NCBI GenBank assembly: GCA_027484025.1
Contig: JAIXTI010000281.1
Location: forward strand, 1-34,492
Source: a bacterium
GTDB lineage: Bacteria; Gemmatimonadota; Gemmatimonadetes; Gemmatimonadales; Gemmatimonadaceae
Direction: 5' to 3'
DNA: 34,492 nt
This document shows, in pieces, positions 16,144 through 25,725 of the stretch; positions within the stretch are counted from its first letter, which is position 1; each line of letters opens with the position of its first letter. Position numbers and translations under genes: made by a program. The notes under the pieces were generated by a model. It worked only from the letters and a program-made list of their open reading frames with translations. It did not search any database and had not been told where the DNA came from.

Positions 16144-18423
16144 GTGCACGTCACCGCCGTCGAAGCCGGCCAGCTTCCTCTCGATCTGCTCCCCGATGCG
16201 CACATCGTGCTCGACGGGGACGGGGTGTTGCTGGCCGCCAATCAGGCATTCGACAGACGACTCTTGGCCGAACCGCGCGCGATGCGCCTCATGGCCAGCG
16301 TGCTCGATTCGCCGCTCGATGTCGCCGCAGATATCGGTGGACGCCGACGCGTGTTTTCGGCCATGTGGTCGCACTGCCTGTACAACGGGGCACCCGCGCG
16401 GCTCGTGCGTGTTGCCGATGTGACCGAAGAACGCCTCCATGGCGATCTGCTCGAACGGCACGCGCACGATGTCGAGGAAGTCCTCGATGCCTTGCCGGCC
16501 AGTCTGCTCCTGGTCGATAGCGATGGGGTGATCCGCTCCGGCAATGCCCGTTGGCACGTCTCGGTGCTCGCCAACGCCCTCACGCTCGCTGGCGCCGGCG
16601 TGGGCGCCAGCTACCTCGAGCTCTCCAAGCGCGGCAATTGGTTTCGCGAGCCCGATGCCCGCGCCATTGCCAACGGGCTGCAGTCTGTCCTCCAGCGGCG
16701 GGCGATGGCGTTCGAGCTCGAGTACCACGCGCCGGACGAGTCCGGCGATCGGTGGTATCAACTGTCGATCAATGCGCTCAGCGGACAGACGGGCGCCGTC
16801 ATCCAGCACATCGAAACGACAGACAAGCATCGGCAGCAGGACGAGCGCCTCGACGCGATGGCGCATTTCAAGGCCGTCTTCGACGGCGCCCTCGACGCGA
16901 TCGTGATTTACGACGACGATCTCCGGGTGTTGCGCGCGAACGCCGTCGTGGGATCGTTTCTCGCGACCAGGCCGTCGACCACCCCCGACTTCACGCTCCT
17001 CGACCTCGTGGTGCCGGAAGACCACGAGCTGCTCATGCGGCAGCATGCGGAGCTGTTGCGCAGTGGCACCGGACGCGGCGTCGTGCGTCTCCGGCGCCAC
17101 GATGGCACTGTCGTCGAGGTGGAATACGCCAGTCGCGCCAACGTCGTACCGGGGCGCCACGTGGCCGTGGCGCGCGACATGACGGCCGCGCGAGAGCTCG
17201 AGGCGCAGCTGCGGCAATCGCAGAAAATGGAAGCGCTCGGCCAGCTCACCGGCGGCATCGCCCACGACTTCAACAATCTGCTCACCATTGTGTTGGCCCA
17301 CGCCGACCTGTTGCTCTCGGGCGATGGGCTGTCGTTCGAAGCGCGCGAAGGATTGGCGGAAATTCTCCGCGCGTCCCAGCGTGGGGCGGACATGGTGCGC
17401 AAGCTGATGGCCTTCGGGCGGCGCGAGCAGCTGCGGGTCGAGCCCACGCTGCTCGAACCCGTCGTGCAGGATGTCTCCGGCATTCTGCGACGGGTGCTCC
17501 CCGAAACCATCGTGGTGCAGTGCCTCACCCACGGAGATGTCCCACTCGCGTTCGCCGATGGCAGTGCGGTGCAGCAGATCCTGCTCAACCTCGCCACCAA
17601 CGCGCGCGACGCCATGCGCGATCGCGGCGGTGAGCTGCGCATCGTGCTGCACGCGCAGGCCGGCCCCGCACGAACCCCCGACTCGCAGTCACGCGCGTCG
17701 AGTGCCCAGCGCCACGTGGTGGTCTCCGTCAGCGACACCGGTTGCGGCATGAACGCCGAAACGCTGGCCCGCATGTTCGAACCGTTCTTCACCACGAAAC
17801 GACTGGGAGAAGGCACCGGGCTGGGCATGTCCATGGTCTACGGGCTCATGGAGCAGATGGGGGGGCGGGTGTCGGTGGAAAGCCAGCCGGAGCAGGGCAC
17901 CACGATTCACCTGCACTTCCCGGCCGTCGCGGACGCTCGGCTCACTCCCTCCTCATTGCCGAGCATTACGCCGCATGTGGGGCGCGGCGACGAGCGCATT
18001 CTTCTCGTCGAAGATGACGACGCCATCCGGGCGCTGTCGGCGCGCGTCCTCCGTCGCGCCGGCTACACCGTCACCGAAGCCGCGAGTGGTGACGCCGCCT
18101 TTGAGTTCCTGCGCCAACAGCGCGACGAGGGGCAGCCGCCGGTCGATCTGGTCGTCTCGGACGTCGTCATGCCCCACGGCGACGGTTACCGGGTCCTCGA
18201 AGCGACTCGCCAATATGCCGCTGCCTCACGTATCGTGTGGGTGACGGGATACGCCGGTGGCGGCTACGCCGATGGTGATGTCCACGCCCCGTGTGACGCC
18301 CCTCTGATTCAGAAACCGTGGACCACCAGCGAACTCCTGGCCCGCATCCGTGCGGTGCTGGATGGTCCACCGAACGTACCTCCAGACAACTCCCGTCAGC
18401 ATGACAACCACCGAGCAGGGTAG
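16144..18423 (+). CDS. PAS-containing hybrid histidine kinase
   Basis: A 759-residue soluble hybrid kinase. Two or three PAS-like modules occupy residues 1-345 ([19 protein letters not shown] at 13; [34 protein letters not shown]). A HisKA domain follows with [12 protein letters not shown] (H374), then a HATPase with [21 protein letters not shown] and GTGLGMSMV. The C-terminal receiver (about 620-745) has [13 protein letters not shown] (D673) and the QKPW lysine. The start is GTG at 16144, directly after an in-frame stop. No ribosome site is obvious, and the first PAS begins about ten residues later. Its end overlaps the CheB-CheR gene by 23 bp, so the two are co-translated. The overlapping partner lacks its own kinase, which suggests that this kinase supplies phosphoryl groups or shares its signal. 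Confidence 0.92.
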   Translation: MHVTAVEAGQLPLDLLPDAHIVLDGDGVLLAANQAFDRRLLAEPRAMRLMASVLDSPLDVAADIGGRRRVFSAMWSHCLYNGAPARLVRVADVTEERLHGDLLERHAHDVEEVLDALPASLLLVDSDGVIRSGNARWHVSVLANALTLAGAGVGASYLELSKRGNWFREPDARAIANGLQSVLQRRAMAFELEYHAPDESGDRWYQLSINALSGQTGAVIQHIETTDKHRQQDERLDAMAHFKAVFDGALDAIVIYDDDLRVLRANAVVGSFLATRPSTTPDFTLLDLVVPEDHELLMRQHAELLRSGTGRGVVRLRRHDGTVVEVEYASRANVVPGRHVAVARDMTAARELEAQLRQSQKMEALGQLTGGIAHDFNNLLTIVLAHADLLLSGDGLSFEAREGLAEILRASQRGADMVRKLMAFGRREQLRVEPTLLEPVVQDVSGILRRVLPETIVVQCLTHGDVPLAFADGSAVQQILLNLATNARDAMRDRGGELRIVLHAQAGPARTPDSQSRASSAQRHVVVSVSDTGCGMNAETLARMFEPFFTTKRLGEGTGLGMSMVYGLMEQMGGRVSVESQPEQGTTIHLHFPAVADARLTPSSLPSITPHVGRGDERILLVEDDDAIRALSARVLRRAGYTVTEAASGDAAFEFLRQQRDEGQPPVDLVVSDVVMPHGDGYRVLEATRQYAAASRIVWVTGYAGGGYADGDVHAPCDAPLIQKPWTTSELLARIRAVLDGPPNVPPDNSRQHDNHRAG

Positions 18424-21418
18424 CGCAACGGGCGACGTGCCCGGCATGGGCGACAGCCCCACGATCGCCATTTGCGCGATCGGGGCCAGCGCCGGCGGGC
18501 TGGAGGCGCTGCAGCAGTTCTTCGACAACGCCGACCCCAATCGGGGCATCGCGTACGTCGTCATCCAGCACCTCTCTCCCGACCACAAGTCGCTGATGGT
18601 GGAGCTGCTGCGGCGGCACACCACCTTGCGCGTGCTTCGCGCCGAAGAGGGGATGCGCATCGAGGCTGACACCGTCTACCTCAATCCGCCCAAGACCAAC
18701 CTCACCATCGACGGTGACCAGTTCCGCCTCGCGGAGCAGCCAACCGGTCAGGGGTTGCACCTCCCCATCGATGGCTTCTTCGCGTCGCTCGCGCAGGCGC
18801 GTGGAGAATACGGCGTCGGGGTCGTCTTGTCCGGCACCGGCAGCGACGGCACGCGCGGTGCCCGCGAGCTCAAGGCGGAAGGGGGGCTCGTGCTGGTGCA
18901 GGACCCCACCGAAGCCCAGTTCGACGGGATGCCGCGCAGTGTGGTGGCCACTGGGCTGGCGGACCAGGTGCTGCAGGTGGCCGATATTCCGGCCACCGTG
19001 GCGCAGTTTTTCCTCCGCCGCGGAGGAGTGCGCGCGTACGCCAGCAATGATCAGGCGGCGGGGACCGCCTCGCAGGTCCAACGTGTCCTCGGCATGCTGC
19101 GCGACCGGCTCGGTACCGACTTCACGGGCTACAAGCCCAACACGATCATCCGCCGCATCGAGCGCCGCGTGCTCATGCACCCGGGACTGGGATGGGATGA
19201 CTATGTGCGCCTGCTCGAAGACTCCAAGCCCGAGCTCGTGCAGCTGCATCGCGATTTGCTCATCAACGTGACGCGCTTCTTCCGCGACGTTGAGGCCTTC
19301 AACATTCTCGAGCAACGCATTATCCCGCAGCTCATCGCCGATACGCCCGCCGACGCCGAGCTGCGCCTCTGGATTCCGGCATGCTCCACCGGTGAAGAGC
19401 CGTACTCGGTCGTCATCCTCATTCTCGAGGCCCTCGAGCGCGCCAAACTCAGTCGCAACGTGCGCGTCTTTGCGACCGACGTCGATCAGGATGCCGTCGA
19501 GTTCGCGGCCGCCGGCAAGTACGGCGATTCGATCGCGGCCGACATGACCCCCGAGCGTCTCTCGCGCTGGTTCGTGGCCGACGGTGACGGGTACAAGGTG
19601 AGTCGTGCGCTACGCGATCGCGTCATCTTCGCGCGCCACAACCTGCTCAAGGACCCGCCGCTGACGCGCATGGACTTCGTGTCCTGCCGCAACATGCTCA
19701 TCTATCTCGGCACCGATCTGCAGCGCCGAGTCATTGCGCTGTTGGCGTATGCGCTCCGCGCGCGCGGGTTTCTGTTCCTCGGCTCCAGCGAAACCCTCGG
19801 ACCGTTGTCGACCCTGTTCGATGTGGTCGATGCCAAGTGGAAGATCTATCAGGCGCTGCAGCCGGGACGGCACACGCTTGCCGAAGCGCTGCCCAGCCGC
19901 CCGCGGCGCCCCATGATGCAGTCGTTCTCCGTGACGACACCCGCGGAGCAGGCGGTTATGGCCACGCGCATGGGGCCGGTCCGATCAGCGAGTGAAGACG
20001 GGCTGCTGGAGCATGTTTTTCAGGAACTCACCGACGTGCTCAAGCTGCGCTGCGTGGTACTCGATGCCGAGTATCATCTGCTGCATACGTTCGGCGATGT
20101 GTCGTCGCTGCTCAAGGTACCGGCTGGCCGGTCGACGCTGGAAATCTTCAAACTCCTGCCGCGTCCGCTCGGCACGGCACTCCGCGCCGCCCTCGCGCGC
20201 GTGGCCAAGGAACACCGGGATATTCTGTACGAAGGCATCGAGGTCGAACCCAACGAGCCTACCGTGCGCCTGCACGTGCGGCCACTCGATGTCGGCCCGG
20301 ATCGCAGCCGCACGTACGTCATCTTCTTTGAAAGCGGGCCCAAGCCACTGGCTGGCGGTACCGTCGACCAGTATGCGCTCGACGACTCGTCCGCACTTCG
20401 CCTGTCGCAGCTCGAACACGAACTGCAGTACACCAAGGAGAACTTGCAGGCGACGATCGAGGAGCTCGAGACCTCGAACGAAGAGTTGCAAGCCACGAAC
20501 GAAGAGCTCTTGGCGTCGAACGAAGAGCTGCAGAGCACCAACGAAGAGCTGCAGTCGGTGAATGAGGAGCTGCAGACGGTCAACGCCGAGTACCAGGAAA
20601 AGATCGCGGAGCTGATCAGCCTCAACAACGACATCGAGAACCTGCTGCGCACCACGGGCGTGGGCACCCTCTTCGTCGATTCGTCGCTGCGGATCCGCAA
20701 GTTCACCGATGCCGCGCTGCGGTTGCTCAACGTCATGCCGCAGGATATCGGGCGACCGCTCGAGCACATCGCCGCGAAGATACCGGGCGTGGACATCGTG
20801 TCCATGTGCCGCCGCGTGATGTCGGGCAATGCACCGGAATCGCACGAAATGCAGGCTCCGGACGGGTCGCATTTGCATGTGAAGGTGCTGCCATACCTCA
20901 CTGGCGACTCGGGGGCGCACGGCGTCATCGTCAGCGTCATCGACGTTACCGAGGTGAAGCGCGGCGAAGAGCGGCTGCAGCACATCCTTGATTCGATTCC
21001 GTCATCGATTGCCGTGTTGGGCGCCGATGGGACCATTCTGCAGACCAACGCGAGCTGGACACGCTTTGGGGAGCTCAACGAGGCGCCGCAGCCGCTCGTG
21101 TCCGGAATCGGGCTCAACTACGTCACCACCTGCATGGCGAATCCCGACGATCCGATGGCGCAAGCCGTCGGGCGAGGGCTCCGCGACCTGTTGTCGGGGC
21201 GCCGTGAGCGCTTCGAGTTGCAGTACCCTTGCCATTCACCTGACAAGCGTCGTTTCTTCCTCATGCAGGCCACGGCGCTCACGCAAACGGTGCCGCGTGG
21301 CGCGCTCGTGCAGCACTTCGACATCACGCCGCAGATCACGCGACTGGAGCGGCTCACGGAATGGGTGGAGCAGGTGCAGGCGCTCAACCTGCAAGGGGTG
21401 CCCGCAACGCCCGAGTAA
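18401..21418 (+). CDS. CheB-CheR fusion with coiled coil and PAS domains
   Basis: A 1005-residue fusion. Residues 20-205 are a CheB methylesterase domain: IGASAGG (S30), [10 protein letters not shown] (H57) and [10 protein letters not shown] (D149) form the Ser-His-Asp triad. No receiver precedes it. Residues about 225-490 are a CheR methyltransferase: [43 protein letters not shown] and [15 protein letters not shown]-like stretch (about 540-650) is followed by a heptad-repeated coiled coil of 'NEELQ(A/S)' units (about 665-745), then two PAS domains (about 750-870 and 875-990). Many relatives continue into a histidine kinase, but this one ends after PAS. It is predicted to add and remove receptor methyl groups or to act as a phospho-independent signalling hub. 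The start at 18401 lies inside the upstream kinase gene. Confidence 0.93.
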   Translation: MTTTEQGSATGDVPGMGDSPTIAICAIGASAGGLEALQQFFDNADPNRGIAYVVIQHLSPDHKSLMVELLRRHTTLRVLRAEEGMRIEADTVYLNPPKTNLTIDGDQFRLAEQPTGQGLHLPIDGFFASLAQARGEYGVGVVLSGTGSDGTRGARELKAEGGLVLVQDPTEAQFDGMPRSVVATGLADQVLQVADIPATVAQFFLRRGGVRAYASNDQAAGTASQVQRVLGMLRDRLGTDFTGYKPNTIIRRIERRVLMHPGLGWDDYVRLLEDSKPELVQLHRDLLINVTRFFRDVEAFNILEQRIIPQLIADTPADAELRLWIPACSTGEEPYSVVILILEALERAKLSRNVRVFATDVDQDAVEFAAAGKYGDSIAADMTPERLSRWFVADGDGYKVSRALRDRVIFARHNLLKDPPLTRMDFVSCRNMLIYLGTDLQRRVIALLAYALRARGFLFLGSSETLGPLSTLFDVVDAKWKIYQALQPGRHTLAEALPSRPRRPMMQSFSVTTPAEQAVMATRMGPVRSASEDGLLEHVFQELTDVLKLRCVVLDAEYHLLHTFGDVSSLLKVPAGRSTLEIFKLLPRPLGTALRAALARVAKEHRDILYEGIEVEPNEPTVRLHVRPLDVGPDRSRTYVIFFESGPKPLAGGTVDQYALDDSSALRLSQLEHELQYTKENLQATIEELETSNEELQATNEELLASNEELQSTNEELQSVNEELQTVNAEYQEKIAELISLNNDIENLLRTTGVGTLFVDSSLRIRKFTDAALRLLNVMPQDIGRPLEHIAAKIPGVDIVSMCRRVMSGNAPESHEMQAPDGSHLHVKVLPYLTGDSGAHGVIVSVIDVTEVKRGEERLQHILDSIPSSIAVLGADGTILQTNASWTRFGELNEAPQPLVSGIGLNYVTTCMANPDDPMAQAVGRGLRDLLSGRRERFELQYPCHSPDKRRFFLMQATALTQTVPRGALVQHFDITPQITRLERLTEWVEQVQALNLQGVPATPE

Positions 21419-21451
21419 ACGCCCAACCGCGCAGCGCCCAGCGGCGTCCAC

Positions 21452-22630
21452 TCAGGACGAGTAGTACGCCGCGTTTTCTTCGATGTAGCCCTTGGTGAAG
21501 TCGCAGCCGTAGGCGGTTGCTTCACCGGTCCCCACGCCGAGGGCCACGCGAAGTACCACCACTTCCTGCGAGAGCGTCGTGCGCACGATCGCGTCGTCGA
21601 ACGACAGTCGTTCGCCGTTGGCCACGACCTGATAGCCGTTGATCCACGCATCGGTGGTGGACGGACGGATCGTGCAATCGAAGCACTTCCCGACCGCCAT
21701 AAGCAAACGCCCCACGTTCGGGTCGGCGCCGTGCACCATGGTCTTCACCAGCGGCGAGTTCACGATGGACTTGGCAACCACGTGCGCTTCCTGCGCCGTG
21801 AGCGCGCCTACCACCTCTACGCGGATGAGGTGCTCGGCGCCCTCGCCGTCGCGCGCGAGGATCTGGGTCATGCGCGTGCAGCCGGCAATCAGCACGTCGA
21901 GAAACGCGGCTTCGTCGACAGCACCCGCGAGACCGTTCGCGAGAATGGCGCAGGTGTCCGAGGTGCTCGTATCGGTATCCACCGAGAGCATGTTGAACGA
22001 CGGGGCCACCGCTGCACGCAACAGACGGTCGAGCGTGGGCGCGTCGAACGCCGCGTCGGTGAAGATGTACGAGAGCATCGTGGCCATGTTGGGCTCGATC
22101 ATGCCGGAGCCCTTTGCGACCCACGTGATCGTCGCATCCCCCACACTCGCCGATAGCGCCTTGGGATGCGAATCCGTCGTCATGATTCCTTCCGCCCCAA
22201 CCATCGGATCGCCCAGGAGGTCAGCGGACATGCCCACCACGCCGGCCTCGATCTTTTCAATAGGCAACGGGACACCAATGACGCCGGTGGAGCTGACCAG
22301 AATGCGGTCGGCGCTCGTCCCCAGTTCGGCGGCGGCGGCGCGCGCCATCCGCCGCGCATTCTCCACCCCCCGCTCGCCGGTGGCGACATTGCTCACCTTA
22401 CTGTTGGCAATCACGGCGCGAAGGACGCCCCCCTTGATCGTCTCGCGCCCCAGAATGATCGGCGCCCCGGGGAAGTGATTGCGCGTGAATACCGCGGCGG
22501 CCGACGCATCGACGTCGCTCACGAAGAGCGTGAGATCGCGGGCGGTTGGCTTGAGCCCCACGTTGCGGCTTGCACAGCGGAAGCCACGCGGGAAAACCGG
22601 CGTGGCGTGAAACAGGGAGGTGTCGGACAT
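21452..22630 (-). CDS. argJ: Bifunctional glutamate N-acetyltransferase / ornithine acetyltransferase
   Basis: A 392-residue ArgJ, which transfers acetyl from N-acetylornithine to glutamate in arginine synthesis (and may use acetyl-CoA for the first step). The autocleavage site is in the invariant KGSGMIEPNMATMLSY, with T184 as the new N-terminal nucleophile of the beta chain. Other family marks are VFTRNHFPGAP, VIANSKVSN, LVSSTGVIG and VHGADPNVGR. It ends TKGYIEENAAYYSS, the normal ArgJ tail. The start at 22630 is preferred over an upstream in-frame GTG/ATG because MSDTSLFH precedes the conserved domain closely. No other arg gene is nearby, so arginine genes are scattered here. It converges on the CheB-CheR gene with a 33-bp gap. 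Confidence 0.96.
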   Translation of the reverse strand: MSDTSLFHATPVFPRGFRCASRNVGLKPTARDLTLFVSDVDASAAAVFTRNHFPGAPIILGRETIKGGVLRAVIANSKVSNVATGERGVENARRMARAAAAELGTSADRILVSSTGVIGVPLPIEKIEAGVVGMSADLLGDPMVGAEGIMTTDSHPKALSASVGDATITWVAKGSGMIEPNMATMLSYIFTDAAFDAPTLDRLLRAAVAPSFNMLSVDTDTSTSDTCAILANGLAGAVDEAAFLDVLIAGCTRMTQILARDGEGAEHLIRVEVVGALTAQEAHVVAKSIVNSPLVKTMVHGADPNVGRLLMAVGKCFDCTIRPSTTDAWINGYQVVANGERLSFDDAIVRTTLSQEVVVLRVALGVGTGEATAYGCDFTKGYIEENAAYYSS

Positions 22631-22918
22631 TCGCGTAAGCTGAGTTGTCCCTCGCATGGGCGCCAGTTGCCGCTACGGTGCTGTGGCAGACGGCTGAACC
22701 AGCGTCAGCCCGATGCTCAGGCTCCCTGGAAATCGACCTGAGGATTAAGTCCGCTTTAACTGTACTGATCCCAGTCGTTCTCATTGGAATGTAAAGGGTG
22801 CAAACGGGGTATAAGGCGTAGTTTTATAGGGACGATGCGATCCGTCGTACACCCCTGGTTCGGTAAAGAAGCGGTAAACTCATCTGTCCGCCGTCTTCTC
22901 ACTTTCTGACCGAAACCA
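22631..22918. promoter_or_regulatory. AT-richer divergent promoter region with direct repeats
   Basis: 288 bp between argJ (-) and a winged-helix gene (+), noticeably richer in A/T between 22740 and 22880 than its surroundings. It holds two -10-like boxes on the plus strand (TATAAG at 22810, TTTATAGG at 22822). It also holds an exact direct repeat CGGTAAA at 22861-22867 and 22872-22878, one helical turn apart (11 bp), as expected for tandem binding of a regulator, possibly the adjacent one. No gene is seen. Confidence 0.45.
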
Positions 22919-23446
22919 GTGCCTTCGCAGCCTTCTCTCCGGCCGTTCGACATCGCGGTAGCGCTCCGCCTCGTTCTGGTTCCCGAAGATCGATATGAGC
23001 CGCTCGCGATCGCCTTGGCCACCAGTACAAGCGCCGTACACCGCTCGGTGGCCCGTCTTCAGCATGCTGGCATTTGCGGATCGGGGAGCCGGACGGTCGT
23101 GGATGCCTCGCTGCACGAGTTTCTCGTGTATGGAGCCCGGTACGCCTTTCCGGCAGTCCACGGACCGGAGCGGGTGGGACTGCCGACCGCCGGATCGCAT
23201 CCGGAGCTTGCCAGTGTCTTCGGCACCGACGAGCCCGTGCGCACCCTCGTGTGGCCCATGGAAGGCGGGACCGTTCGTGGGGAGGCCCTGGTTCCGCTAT
23301 TCAACGGTGTCACCAAGGTGGCGGCGCGCGACGCCCGCCTGCACAAGATGCTTGCGTGCGTCGACGCCCTGCGCGTCGGGAACTCGCGTCAGCGCGGCAC
23401 CGCCGGCGAGCTCCTGCAGCACATGATCACCGCGCGTCCGCAGTAA
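22919..23446 (+). CDS. Orphan winged-helix DNA-binding protein
   Basis: A 175-residue protein. Residues 10-52 fit a winged helix: FDIAVALRLVL, then RYEPLAIALATSTSAVHRSVARLQHAGI, where STSAVHRSVARL looks like the recognition helix. The middle has YAFPAVHGPERVGLPTAGSHPEL, and the C-terminal half WPMEGGTVRGEALVPLF and LLACVDALR-type helices. I recall this pattern (N-terminal HTH, 'G-PTA.A.P' and 'RG.AL.PLY..V' segments) as a recurring uncharacterised family sometimes encoded next to nucleotidyltransferase-like genes. No such partner is present. The start is GTG at 22919, with no ribosome site. It may regulate itself through the CGGTAAA repeats just upstream. It converges on the MBL-rhodanese gene (26-bp gap). 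Confidence 0.7.
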   Translation: MPSQPSLRPFDIAVALRLVLVPEDRYEPLAIALATSTSAVHRSVARLQHAGICGSGSRTVVDASLHEFLVYGARYAFPAVHGPERVGLPTAGSHPELASVFGTDEPVRTLVWPMEGGTVRGEALVPLFNGVTKVAARDARLHKMLACVDALRVGNSRQRGTAGELLQHMITARPQ

Positions 23447-23472
23447 CCCGCCAGATCACGTACCCGTCGCGG

Positions 23473-24894
23473 CTACCGGCCGTGGCGGGCGTCCAGCCAG
23501 GCGACATAGCCGCCCGTCACATTCACGGCATCGTGGCGCCCCATTCGGTGCAGGAGGCTCGCGGCGACTGCCGAACGCGCCCCTGACTGGCAGTGCACCA
23601 GCAAGGGGCCGACAGGCAATTCGCTCCGTCGGTCGGAAAGCTCACCCATGGGAATGTGCACCGCGCCGGGGAGATGGCCGGCCGCCCATTCCGCCCGCCC
23701 GCGCACGTCGAGCACGGCATGCGCCGCCGGCAACCCTGCACCATTGGCCAGCGCCGCTGCCGTCACTTGCTGCACGGTTCCTCGGACCCCGCCCCGTGTC
23801 GTATGGGCGGAAAGCACCGCGTCTGTCGTGGCCCATCCCACGATCCGATCAAGGCCGATTCGGGACAGGTCACGTTGGGCACGGTCGACCAGCGTCATGT
23901 CCGCATCCGGGACCAGCAACACGATGTCGACATCGTATGGCACCAGTGAACCGACCCAGGTGCTGAACGACTTGCTGTAGGGCACCGACAGACTGCCTGG
24001 CAGAAAGCCCGCCGCAAAGTCGGCGGCACTGCGTAAGTCGACTGGCCACGCGCCGGCTTCCACTCGGCGGCAGACGTCTCCGCCGTCCAGAAGGGGCAGG
24101 GGAGAGAGCGCGCCGAGCACGGCCGGTCCGTCGCGATTGATCCGCTTCATCTCTGCGAAGTAGCGTGGCGGTTCCGGCTGCCCCTCGAGCACGGCCTCCA
24201 CGAACTCCGCTTCGCTGGTGGTGCCCACCCCCCAGTTGGCGAGCTTCTCGTACCCGACGGTGCTCGACGGCACGGCGCCAAGCGCCTTGCCGCAGGCCGA
24301 GCCCGCGCCGTGCCCTGGCCATAGCTGCAGGTGATCCGGCAGGGCACGGAACCGCTCCAGCGAGGCGAAAAGGGTGCGCGCGCCGGCTTCCATCGTATTG
24401 GCTACCTTGGCGGCCTTCTCGAGCAGGTCGGGGCGGCCGACATCACCGACAAACACGAAATCACCGGTGAGCACGCCCATGGGACCGGCGGCACGCGGCG
24501 TATCCGTCACGACGAAGGACAGATGCTCCGGCGTGTGCCCGGGGGTGTGCATCACGTCGAAGCGGAGGTTCCCCACCATGAAGTGGTCGCCGTCGTGCAG
24601 GAGGGTCGCGCCATCGGCGGCGGCGAAGCGGTATTGCCAGTCGTCTCCCCCTTCTCCGGACAGCAGCAGAAGACCACCCGTGGCGGCGTGCAGCTCACGT
24701 GCGCCCGAGACGAAATCGGCGTGGATGTGGGTCTCGGTGATATGCGTAATCCGTAACCCCTCGCTGCGTGCGAGGTCGATGTACGGCACTGGGTCACGCA
24801 GTGGATCGATGACAATGGCTTCGCCAGTGGCCTGGCAGCCAATGAGATAACTCGCCTGGGCCAGCGGCTGATCATAAAGCTGTTTGAAAAACAT
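23473..24894 (-). CDS. MBL-fold / double rhodanese sulfur enzyme
   Basis: A 473-residue cytoplasmic protein. Residues 1-255 form a metallo-beta-lactamase domain of the persulfide dioxygenase type: ETHIHADFVSGA (H56, H58, D60; HADF instead of HADH), HTPGHTPEHLSF (H120), LTGDFVFVGDVGRPDL (D145/D151) and LWPGHGAGSACGKA (H195). Two rhodanese domains follow. The first (about 275-360) lacks the catalytic cysteine, its loop reading LLVPDAD. The second (about 375-473) has the active loop VHCQSGARSA (C435). Members oxidise glutathione or other low-molecular-weight persulfides and move sulfane sulfur. In this organism the thiol could be bacillithiol, an inference from the YtxJ fusion at 4706. The start at 24894 follows TATATT by seven bases. 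Confidence 0.92.
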   Translation of the reverse strand: MFFKQLYDQPLAQASYLIGCQATGEAIVIDPLRDPVPYIDLARSEGLRITHITETHIHADFVSGARELHAATGGLLLLSGEGGDDWQYRFAAADGATLLHDGDHFMVGNLRFDVMHTPGHTPEHLSFVVTDTPRAAGPMGVLTGDFVFVGDVGRPDLLEKAAKVANTMEAGARTLFASLERFRALPDHLQLWPGHGAGSACGKALGAVPSSTVGYEKLANWGVGTTSEAEFVEAVLEGQPEPPRYFAEMKRINRDGPAVLGALSPLPLLDGGDVCRRVEAGAWPVDLRSAADFAAGFLPGSLSVPYSKSFSTWVGSLVPYDVDIVLLVPDADMTLVDRAQRDLSRIGLDRIVGWATTDAVLSAHTTRGGVRGTVQQVTAAALANGAGLPAAHAVLDVRGRAEWAAGHLPGAVHIPMGELSDRRSELPVGPLLVHCQSGARSAVAASLLHRMGRHDAVNVTGGYVAWLDARHGR

Positions 24895-24920
24895 GGGCGG
24901 AAATATAGACGGTCCGGACC
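24895..24920 (-). promoter_or_regulatory. Leaderless -10 box with adjoining palindrome
   Basis: On the minus strand TATATT (24902-24907) lies seven bases before the ATG. Just upstream of it is the perfect palindrome GGTCCGGACC (24911-24920), inside the expected -10/-35 spacer where a MerR-type activator or a repressor could bind. A GTGAC-N9-GTCAC repeat lies further up (24937-24955). Confidence 0.45.
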
Positions 24921-25029
24921 GCGGTACTCGCGCCGTGTGACAAGCGGTTCGTCACGAAAATGTTTGTATCAATGCTGCCGCTGTGACGGTCGTGCCGATG
25001 CCGCTATGCCAAGGCAATCGTCCACTTCG

Positions 25030-25041
25030 TAACATGCCCGC
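25030..25041 (+). promoter_or_regulatory. Candidate leaderless -10 box
   Basis: TAACAT (25030-25035), six bases GCCCGC, then the ATG at 25042. No Shine-Dalgarno sequence is present. An ATG at 25034 is out of frame. Confidence 0.45.
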
Positions 25042-25668
25042 ATGCCCAATTCACCATCCCGTAGACCCTCGACCCTCGCGGCGGACAAGTTCCGCGCCGC
25101 GCAGCGTCCGCTTGGCGTCAACGCGGAGCCGCGTCCGGTGACCTATCCCCGAACGGTGCCAGTGGGCAGAGGTACGTCGAGCTATCCTGCCGCGGCGCGT
25201 GTCAGCCGGCCCGCCGTTCCTCCGCCGCCGGCCGCTTCGCTGCCCCGCGCGGCCGCCACCGCCGCGTCCGTCGCCTCGACGGCGCGCGCCGAGCGGGACA
25301 GTGTGCTCGTTACGAGTGTGGTGGTGGTATTCGTGATGATTGCCGTCGTCATCGCTGGCCTCAAGGTGAACGGCAGCATGCAGCAGGACCGCAGCCGCAC
25401 TGCCATCGCTGGAACGCTGTCAAATGTGTACGAGCAGCAGTCGGCGTTCCGCATCATCAATCAGCGGTTTGCCACATGGCCGGAGCTCAAAGCGCGTGGC
25501 CTCAGCATGCCTGGGGAGCAGCGTGTGGTCACCAGCAACGCGTCGCCTTCGCACTGGTTCATGGCGGTTCGCGATACGAATACCGGGATCGTCTGTTCCC
25601 GCACCGGTGAGCTCATGGACGAGAGCCCCTTCGAGCGGAAGCCCACCTGCTCCGACGCGGGTCGCTGA
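25042..25668 (+). CDS. Single-pass membrane protein with pilin-like C-terminal part
   Basis: A 208-residue protein of unknown function. The N-terminal 85 residues are disordered and rich in Pro, Ala and Arg (cytoplasmic by charge). A single hydrophobic helix follows (about 88-108: SVLVTSVVVVFVMIAVVIAGL), then about 100 residues outside. The exterior part (EQQSAFRIINQRFATWPELKARG... SPSHWFMAVRDTNTGIVCS) resembles the C-terminal part of bacterial type IV pilin-like proteins, where a helix leads to a WPEL/YPS segment and a two-cysteine loop (C185, C203). A prepilin peptidase site at the start of the helix is not evident, so it is not a standard pilin. The TonB receptor gene follows 57 bp downstream on the same strand and may be co-transcribed. 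Confidence 0.65.
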   Translation: MPNSPSRRPSTLAADKFRAAQRPLGVNAEPRPVTYPRTVPVGRGTSSYPAAARVSRPAVPPPPAASLPRAAATAASVASTARAERDSVLVTSVVVVFVMIAVVIAGLKVNGSMQQDRSRTAIAGTLSNVYEQQSAFRIINQRFATWPELKARGLSMPGEQRVVTSNASPSHWFMAVRDTNTGIVCSRTGELMDESPFERKPTCSDAGR

Positions 25669-25725
25669 CTTCGCGGCGGCGAGTCGGGGGATTCCCTCCG
25701 TTCCGCCTTGGCGATAGATCGCAGG

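Noticed and set aside
16120..17652. 510-codon open frame on the minus strand
   Set aside because: It is antisense to the PAS hybrid kinase. No domain pattern is visible.
20466..20590. Apparent tandem DNA repeat rich in GAAGAGCTGCAG-like units
   Set aside because: It encodes the heptad coiled coil of the CheB-CheR fusion. The repetition is explained at protein level.
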